This document shows positions 53,581 to 61,600 of a stretch of 64,000 bases of DNA, piece after piece (the stretch's first letter is position 1; every line of letters starts with the position of its first letter). Under the pieces are notes generated by a model. That model made no database searches. It saw only the letters and a program-made list of their open reading frames with translations, and was not told where the DNA came from. The position numbers were made by a program, and so were the translations under genes. Source of the stretch: an uncultured Nonlabens sp. (GTDB lineage: Bacteria; Bacteroidota; Bacteroidia; Flavobacteriales; Flavobacteriaceae); assembly GCF_947495285.1 (NCBI RefSeq), contig NZ_CANLXZ010000002.1:102722-166721 (forward strand), written 5' to 3'.

Positions 53581-53609
53581 TACTTTAAACTTAAAATAGT
53601 ACCATTATT

Positions 53610-56600
53610 ATGGCTAGACATAAAGACAACCTAACACAAAAGAAATTTTCTAAAATTTCAATCGGTCTTGCATCTCCTGAAGCTATTCTTGCAGAGTCAA
53701 GAGGTGAGGTGTTAAAACCAGAAACGATAAATTATCGTACGCACAAACCTGAAAGGGATGGGCTTTTTTGTGAGCGCATCTTCGGTCCTGTGAAGGATTA
53801 TGAATGTGCTTGTGGAAAATATAAACGTATCCGTTACAAAGGAATTGTTTGTGATCGTTGTGGTGTAGAGGTTACTGAGAAAAAAGTAAGACGTGATCGT
53901 ATTGGGCATATTAATCTTGTTGTGCCAGTTGCACACATTTGGTATTTCCGTAGTTTACCTAATAAAATAGGTTATTTACTAGGGCTTCCTTCTAAGAAGC
54001 TGGATATGATTATCTATTATGAAAGATATGTAGTTATTCAACCAGGTATCGCAAAAAATGCGGAAGGTGAAGAAGTACAAAGATTAGATTTTTTAACTGA
54101 GGAAGAGTATTTAGATATACTAGATAGTTTACCTCAAGAAAATTTATATCTAGAAGATTCAGATCCTAACAAATTCATCGCTAAGATGGGTGCAGATTGT
54201 TTGATAGATCTTCTACAGCGCATTGATTTAGAAACTCTTTCTTATGATTTACGTCACAAGGCAAATAACGAGACATCTAAACAGCGCAAAACAGAGGCTT
54301 TAAAACGTTTACAAGTTGTTGAAGCACTCAAGGATTCTAATGAACGACGTGAGAATAAGCCAGAATGGATGATCATGAAGGTAGTGCCAGTAATTCCACC
54401 AGAATTACGTCCATTAGTACCTCTTGATGGTGGTCGTTTTGCAACGTCTGATTTAAATGATCTATACCGTCGTGTAATAATACGTAATAATCGTTTGAAG
54501 AGATTGATGGAGATTAAAGCTCCAGAAGTAATACTTCGTAATGAAAAACGTATGTTGCAAGAGGCAGTAGATTCACTTCTTGATAACACAAGAAAATCTA
54601 GTGCTGTTAAAACAGATTCTAATAGACCTTTAAAATCATTATCAGATTCACTTAAAGGTAAGCAAGGACGTTTCCGTCAGAACTTACTAGGTAAGCGTGT
54701 TGATTACTCTGCACGTTCTGTAATTGTTGTAGGTCCTGAGCTTAAATTATATGAGTGTGGTATTCCTAAGGATATGGCTGCAGAGCTTTATAAGCCTTTT
54801 GTAATACGTAAACTTATTGAGCGTGGAATTGTAAAGACGGTTAAGTCAGCAAAGAAAATTATAGATAAGAAAGAGCCAGTAGTTTGGGATATATTGGAAA
54901 ATGTTCTTAAAGGACATCCAGTTATGTTGAACCGTGCTCCTACTCTTCACAGATTGGGTATACAAGCGTTCCAACCTAAATTAATTGAAGGTAAAGCGAT
55001 ACAGTTACACCCATTAGTTTGTACAGCATTTAATGCTGATTTTGATGGAGATCAAATGGCTGTTCACCTTCCTTTAGGTCCTGAGGCTATACTAGAATGT
55101 CAGTTATTAATGCTGGCTTCACACAATATCCTTAATCCAGCAAATGGTAGCCCTATTGCGGTACCATCGCAGGATATGGTATTGGGTCTTTATTATATGA
55201 CCAAATTACGTAGATCTGAGCCTGGACATATTGTTAAAGGTGAAGGTCTTACTTTTTACGGTCCTGAAGAATTGGTTATTGCTTTTAACGAGAAGAGAGT
55301 TGATATTAACGCTCCTGTTAAATGTAGAATTAATCTTCTTCAAAGTGATGGTTCTTATAAAGCAGAAATTATTGAAACGACTGCTGGTAGAGTTATATTT
55401 AATCAAAGAGTACCAGATGAGGCTGGTTATATCAACGAGGTTCTTACTAAAAAGGCTTTAAGAGATATTATAGGAGATATCCTTAAGGTAACAGATGTTC
55501 CTAGAACAGCTGCTTTCCTTGATGAAATTAAAGATTTAGGTTATGGATTTGCATTCCGTGGTGGATTATCGTTCTCATTAGGAGATATCATGATACCAGC
55601 AGAGAAGCAATCGATGATTGATACAGCGAATGCTAAAGTTGACACAATACGTGGAAATTATGGTATGGGTCTAATTACCCAAAATGAAAGGTACAATCAA
55701 GTAATTGATGTTTGGACGGCTACAAATGCGCAGCTTACTGAACTTTCAATGAAAAATATTAGAGAAGATCAACAAGGTTTTAACTCGGTGTTTATGATGC
55801 TTGACTCTGGTGCACGTGGATCTAAAGAGCAAATAAGACAGCTTACAGGTATGCGTGGACTTATGGCAAAACCTAAAAAATCTAACGATGGAGGTGGTGC
55901 TATTATTGAAAACCCTATTCTTTCTAACTTTAAAGAAGGGCTTTCGATTCTTGAGTACTTTATTTCTACTCACGGTGCGCGTAAAGGACTTGCAGATACA
56001 GCTCTTAAAACAGCCGATGCTGGTTACCTTACACGTAGGTTACATGATGTTGCACAAGATGTAATAGTAAATCATGAAGATTGTGAAACTTTAAGAGGTA
56101 TAGAGGTTTTTGCTCTTAAGAAGAATGAAGAGGTAATGGAGAAATTAGGAGCTAGAGTTCTAGGTCGTACTGCATTACATGATGTTATAGATCCAGCTAC
56201 ACAGGAAGTTATTGTTCCTGCTGGTGAGTTAATAGTAGAAGAAATTGCTGATATTATTGAAGCGTCAGATCTAGAGTCTGTAGAGGTAAGATCTGCTCTT
56301 ACTTGTGAGGCTGCAAAAGGTGTGTGTACTAAATGTTACGGTAGAAACCTAGCTACTAATAGATTAGTTATGAGAGGTGAGGCAGTAGGTGTTATCGCAG
56401 CACAGTCTATTGGAGAGCCTGGTACGCAGTTAACGTTAAGAACTTTCCACGTAGGTGGTGTTGCAGGTAACGTTTCTGAAGATAGTTCTATCGTTGCAAA
56501 GAATGATGGTGTTTTAGAAATTGATGATCTTAAAACTGTAAAAGTTGAAGATAATGAAGGTAAGCCTGTGGAGATAGTGATTTCTCGTACGGCTGAGTCT

Positions 56601-57917
56601 AAATTACTTCATGAGAAAACAGGTATGTTATTAAATTCTAATAATATTCCTTATGGTTCTGAGCTTTATGCTAAGCCTGGTTCTAAAGTTAAGAAAGGCG
56701 ATTTATTAGCTAAATGGGACCCATTTAATGGTGTAATCATATCAGAATTTGCCGGTAAGATTAAATTTGAAAATATTATTCAAGGGGTAACTTTCCAGGT
56801 AGAGAGTGATGAACAAACTGGGTATGAGGAAAAAGTTATTTCTGATTCTAGAGATAAAAAACTCATTCCTACATTACATATCGTTGATGCTAAGGGAGAC
56901 CATGTGATTTCATATAACCTTCCTGTGGGTGCCCATTTAATGGTAAATGATGATGATAAGATTAAGGTAGGTAAGGTCTTAGTTAAGATTCCTCGTAAAT
57001 CAGCAAAAGCAGGTGATATTACAGGAGGTCTTCCACGTGTAACAGAATTATTTGAAGCACGTAATCCTTCTAATCCAGCTGTAGTAAGTGAAATAGATGG
57101 TGTAGTTTCTTTTGGTAAGATTAAACGTGGTAATCGTGAAATTCTCGTTACTTCTAAAACGGATGAAGTGAAGAAGTATCTTGTAAAACTTTCTAATCAA
57201 ATTCTAGTACAAGAAAATGATTATGTAAGAGCTGGTATGCCTTTATCTGATGGTTCTATCACTCCTAAAGATATTCTTGCGATTAAAGGACCAAGTGCTG
57301 TACAGCAGTACTTAGTTAATGAAGTTCAAGAAGTGTATCGTTTACAAGGGGTTAAGATTAACGATAAGCACTTTGAAGTTGTCGTTCGTCAAATGATGAG
57401 GAAAGTAAGGATTGTTGATTCTGGTGATGGTATGTTCTTAGAAAATCAACTAGTTCATAAAGAAGATTTTATTCTTCAGAACGATAACCTTTACGGTAAG
57501 AAAGTTGTTGAAAGTTCTGGAGACTCTGAATCTTTGAAAGAAGGTCAGATTATCACTTCCAGAGAATTACGTGATGAGAATTCCATTCTTAGAAGAGAGG
57601 ATAAGTCACTAGTTACTGCTCGTGATGTAATGCCAGCAACTGCTGAGCCTATACTTCAGGGTATTACACGTGCATCTCTTCAAACTAAGTCATTCATTAG
57701 TGCTGCTTCATTCCAAGAAACCACTAAAGTATTAAATGAAGCTGCTGTTGCAGGTAAAGTCGATACTTTGGAAGGTTTAAAGGAGAACGTTATTGTAGGT
57801 CATAGAATTCCAGCAGGTACAGGTATGCGTAATTATGATGATATTATTGTAGGTTCTAAGGAGGAGTTTGAAAAACTTTTGCATAAAAAGGAAGAGCCTA
57901 AAGTAAATTACAACTAA
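53610..57917 (+). CDS. rpoC: RNA polymerase subunit beta'
   Basis: RpoC of 1435 residues. First zinc site [20 protein letters not shown] (about 67-86), catalytic Mg site in [19 protein letters not shown] (about 472), bridge-helix/trigger-loop sequence near 730-800 and 950 (TLRTFHVGG), second zinc site [13 protein letters not shown] (about 900). Length matches Bacteroidota RpoC. Six bases separate it from the DUF3467 gene. Confidence 0.98.
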   Translation: MARHKDNLTQKKFSKISIGLASPEAILAESRGEVLKPETINYRTHKPERDGLFCERIFGPVKDYECACGKYKRIRYKGIVCDRCGVEVTEKKVRRDRIGHINLVVPVAHIWYFRSLPNKIGYLLGLPSKKLDMIIYYERYVVIQPGIAKNAEGEEVQRLDFLTEEEYLDILDSLPQENLYLEDSDPNKFIAKMGADCLIDLLQRIDLETLSYDLRHKANNETSKQRKTEALKRLQVVEALKDSNERRENKPEWMIMKVVPVIPPELRPLVPLDGGRFATSDLNDLYRRVIIRNNRLKRLMEIKAPEVILRNEKRMLQEAVDSLLDNTRKSSAVKTDSNRPLKSLSDSLKGKQGRFRQNLLGKRVDYSARSVIVVGPELKLYECGIPKDMAAELYKPFVIRKLIERGIVKTVKSAKKIIDKKEPVVWDILENVLKGHPVMLNRAPTLHRLGIQAFQPKLIEGKAIQLHPLVCTAFNADFDGDQMAVHLPLGPEAILECQLLMLASHNILNPANGSPIAVPSQDMVLGLYYMTKLRRSEPGHIVKGEGLTFYGPEELVIAFNEKRVDINAPVKCRINLLQSDGSYKAEIIETTAGRVIFNQRVPDEAGYINEVLTKKALRDIIGDILKVTDVPRTAAFLDEIKDLGYGFAFRGGLSFSLGDIMIPAEKQSMIDTANAKVDTIRGNYGMGLITQNERYNQVIDVWTATNAQLTELSMKNIREDQQGFNSVFMMLDSGARGSKEQIRQLTGMRGLMAKPKKSNDGGGAIIENPILSNFKEGLSILEYFISTHGARKGLADTALKTADAGYLTRRLHDVAQDVIVNHEDCETLRGIEVFALKKNEEVMEKLGARVLGRTALHDVIDPATQEVIVPAGELIVEEIADIIEASDLESVEVRSALTCEAAKGVCTKCYGRNLATNRLVMRGEAVGVIAAQSIGEPGTQLTLRTFHVGGVAGNVSEDSSIVAKNDGVLEIDDLKTVKVEDNEGKPVEIVISRTAESKLLHEKTGMLLNSNNIPYGSELYAKPGSKVKKGDLLAKWDPFNGVIISEFAGKIKFENIIQGVTFQVESDEQTGYEEKVISDSRDKKLIPTLHIVDAKGDHVISYNLPVGAHLMVNDDDKIKVGKVLVKIPRKSAKAGDITGGLPRVTELFEARNPSNPAVVSEIDGVVSFGKIKRGNREILVTSKTDEVKKYLVKLSNQILVQENDYVRAGMPLSDGSITPKDILAIKGPSAVQQYLVNEVQEVYRLQGVKINDKHFEVVVRQMMRKVRIVDSGDGMFLENQLVHKEDFILQNDNLYGKKVVESSGDSESLKEGQIITSRELRDENSILRREDKSLVTARDVMPATAEPILQGITRASLQTKSFISAASFQETTKVLNEAAVAGKVDTLEGLKENVIVGHRIPAGTGMRNYDDIIVGSKEEFEKLLHKKEEPKVNYN

Positions 57918-57922
57918 AAGTA

Positions 57923-58234
57923 ATGGCACAGGATAATAATACGGAGCACAAGATTAATATTGAAATAGATGGCGATACAGCAGAAGGGCAGTATAGTAAT
58001 TTGGCAATTATTAATCACTCTGCTTCTGAGTTTGTTGTTGACTTTGTGAATATCATGCCTGGTAACCTTAAGTCAAAGGTTAAATCTAGAATTATATTAA
58101 CTCCTCAACACGCTAAGCGTTTATCTAAAGCGTTGCTGGAAAATGTAATGAAGTTTGAACAGGTACACGGTGAAATTAGAGATTATGATAAACCACCCAT
58201 ACCTTTAAATTTTGGCCCCACGGGCCAAGCTTAA
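57923..58234 (+). CDS. DUF3467 family protein
   Basis: Small protein of 103 residues, ferritin-unrelated DUF3467 family: INIEIDGDTAEGQYSNLAIINHSASEFVVDFVNIMPG followed by RIILTPQHAKRLSKALLENV. It follows rpoC by six bases, as in many Bacteroidota, which hints at a role with RNA polymerase, but none has been established to my knowledge. Its last codons (FGPTGQA) contain a 7-bp GC-rich dyad at 58212-58228. Confidence 0.9.
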   Translation: MAQDNNTEHKINIEIDGDTAEGQYSNLAIINHSASEFVVDFVNIMPGNLKSKVKSRIILTPQHAKRLSKALLENVMKFEQVHGEIRDYDKPPIPLNFGPTGQA

Positions 58235-58240
58235 TATTAT

Positions 58241-58270
58241 AGCCTGATGCGTAAGTATCAGGCTTTTTTA
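58241..58270 (+). terminator. terminator of the rpoBC operon
   Basis: AGCCTGAT (58241-58248) pairs with ATCAGGCT (58257-58264) around an 8-nt loop, followed by T6. It ends the ribosomal/RNA-polymerase transcription unit. Confidence 0.88.
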
Positions 58271-58653
58271 TTTAAAACAAGACTCACTATAGATCTTTAT
58301 TATCGTATTTAATTTTACCTCTTTCATTTGTGTCGTTTGAGAGGGTTTGATTAAAATAATGAACACATAGCTTGTGCAGGATTATTAAACCTCTTAGAGT
58401 CGTTAAAATTAGTTTATTTAAAATTTAATAGATCTAATAGGTTTTTATCTGTCCAACCTGCAATAATTGAATTATTGTTGTGCGGTCTCTTCTAGATTTA
58501 ATTTCTCATATGTTATTAATCTATTTTTCACAAGTGTTTATCGAATAGCCTTTTTTAATACTTGCTTATTACTCATATACGTTGCTCAATATTCTATTTT
58601 TGTATCTTAATTGTGATGACACATGATTAATAATATTTTACAATTCATCCCTT
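58271..58653. other. AT-rich intergenic region before the giant surface gene
   Basis: No gene, tRNA or repeat is seen. The only signal found is the -7 element at 58595. A long 5' region such as this could hold regulatory sites for a surface-protein gene, but none is recognisable. Confidence 0.5.
58595..58602 (+). promoter_or_regulatory. -7 promoter element of the giant surface gene
   Basis: TATTTTTG matches TAnnTTTG, 51 bases before the ATG. No clear -33 TTTG at the right distance. Confidence 0.5.
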
Positions 58654-61600
58654 ATGAGTATTTCTAATATTTTAAATGCATTTTTCAGCTTTGTAAATAA
58701 GACTTTTTTACTTTTTGTAATTATTCTTATGCTGCCTCTGGGTCTGTATGCAGATGGTACAAGGCAGGTGATGCCATCTCCTTCAAATGTAGAGCCATTA
58801 AACGGAACTGCTTTGTTCTTTACAAGAGGTCTCCGTGGTCCTTTTATTAATGCGCCTAAAGTAAATAGGATGCAATTTACTATTGCAAACGCAGCTACAG
58901 AGAATTTGTATTTTGGTGCAAAATCTCTTCTAAGAAATGAAGGAGCTAATAATCCGTTGATTAATTTAGTTACTTATTATAGAATTTACAATCAGGCAGA
59001 TGTCTTAGTCGAGGGTATTAACGCAGCTGGTGTGCAGGTAGGAGCTTTGTCTGGTAGATTAGACAACGGTGCTGGAGCTAATCCTGCTGTTGGAGATCCA
59101 GGTTATATTGATAACTATGCAGAGGCTTTTGAAGGGCCTAACGGGATAGGTGGAGTTACTAATGGTTATAATCCTTTAATTTTTAATCCTACTACAAATG
59201 GCGATTTTTATATTGAGTTTTATATAAGCAATGATGGTGGTGCTACTAGTTTTGATTCAAATGGGCCAGGAAGTAATACTCCGGTAGGCTTCTTTTTTCC
59301 TTATTTTGATTTGACTGTTGGTACTAATACAGCTCCTATTCTAGGGAGATTGTGGTCTAAGAAATGGAGTTTTATTGGTTATAGACAGCAGGATGTTAAT
59401 GATATTAATGATGGTAACAATAGCCCGGCTCTTGTTCCTAACCCTACTCTAGATGCTTCAGTAGAAGGTGAGTTTTATGCTTATACAAGGGATCAAGTAA
59501 TTGTTGAATTGGATTTTTTAAATGGTTTTCGTCCTTTAGCTTATGAATTGTCTATGAACCGCTATGGCGTTGTCGATGATGATAATGACGTGACTAATGT
59601 TTTTGAGGTTACTAGAAGGTCACAAAATAGGCCTACAGCTTTACCTCCAGTTTTAGATAATAGCTATCAGATATTCTTATTTTCACCAGATCAATCTATT
59701 TTCCCAACTACTTCTACGTCAGCTCCGGTCTTAGGAAGTCGCATTCAGGGTTGTCCTGGTGATTACAAAATACCTTACACATTGAGTGCTTCAGGTGATG
59801 TCGCGATTCTTATTGATCTCAATGGAACCCCTGGTTATCAAGCAGGGACTCGAGATGTTAGTTTAGAAGCTTACGATCAGCCGACTGGTGATAATGAGAT
59901 TTTTTGGAATGGTTTGGATGGATTCGGGGATACAGTAGCTTTTGATTCTTCGGTTAGCGTTGAAGTGACCTCGTTTAGAGGTCGTACAAACATTCCTATG
60001 TATGATGCAGAATTTAATATTAATGGTTTAAATGTTAGAGGTGTTTCTCCAATTATTCAAAATGCTACTCTTTACTGGGATGATACTGAACTTACGTCTT
60101 TTGGTGTTTGTAATGTAGAAGGAGATGGTGATGGGAATAATGTTACAGAAGGTGGTTTTTCTGTTTTGGAACTCTTAGATGGCGTTGCTGGGCCTTCTCG
60201 CGCTTGGAATGGCTCAAATCCTGATGATTCCGTTCCTGCTGCTTCTGGTGGTCAGGGATCGGATACTTTAAGTCTTCTTTGTGATGATTATGGGAATAAT
60301 CGAGTTATTAATACATGGTTTTATGGTTATGTTCTAGATTCTGGTTCTAGCACTTTAGTTGTTGGTAATTGTGATGCAGATAACGATGGTGTTGACGATA
60401 TAACTGATCTTGATGATGATAATGACGGTATCAAAGATGTTGATGAAGGTGGTGTCAATTGTGTTGACTCTTCTAGTCAAACTATGAATACTATAGGTGT
60501 CGCTTATAACTCACGACTAGAAAGTGCAGGTGCTGTTTCTGTCGTGCCTAATTTATTGAATGGTGCTTATGACTTTCAAGCTACTTTAGTTGGTAACGCT
60601 GCATGGGCTGGAGAGCCTAATGGAGGTGTTCGTTTAAAAGATGATATCGCTTCTGTAGAAGATTATATTTTTGTCCAACCAGTTAATACTGGTAACCCAT
60701 CTACTGGTAATTATGTTCAGTATGAATTTATTTTTAACGAGCCAGTTTCTAATTTAAGAATTCAGGCAGGTGGTTATAATGTGAGTGATTATGCAGAAGT
60801 CTCTGCTGAACTAGGTGGTGCTGCGGTAAATATAGATTCTTCAAATTTCGGTAATTTCCAGCCGTCTCTATCTACAGGTGTGTGGACTGTTTCAGATAAC
60901 CGTGTAGTAAGCACCTCTACCTCTGGTGGTGTAGCTGCAGATGATAATTTCTTTGATCTAGTTATTGCTGAACCAGTCGATAGAGTAATTTTTATTACTG
61001 GTAAGGATACTAATGGGCAGAGACCTGCGACAGTGACTTTAGGTTTTACATCGGTTGATTTTTGTGTGGTTTCAACACCGATTGATACGGATAACGATAG
61101 TATTCCAGATTATTTAGATCTTGATGCTGATAATGATGGTATATATGATGTTGAAGAGGCTGGTCACGGACAGTCTTATTTTAATGGTGTTTTAACTGGT
61201 CCTGTCGGTGCCGATGGTATTCCTGATTCAGTTCAAGATTCTGGAGATGTCGACAACGGAATTGTCAATTACACTTTGCAAGATTCTGATTCTGGTTCTG
61301 GTGAACCGGATTGGAGAGACACTGATTCTGATAATGATGGTTGTTCTGATGCTAACGAGGCTTATCAAGACTCTTTAGCTGACGGTGGTGATGATGGCCA
61401 GTTTGGATTAGATCCAGCTGCGGTTAATTTGGCTAATGGATTGGTTGTAGATGCTAGCTATGCTTCAAATACTCCTCAAGATTCTAATGGGAATGGTATA
61501 GATGATTATACAGAAAATGGACCAGATGTAGATGGTAATGGTATTACAGATTCATGCTTTGCGCCTATCGATACAGACGGTGATGGTGTCTTCGATAATA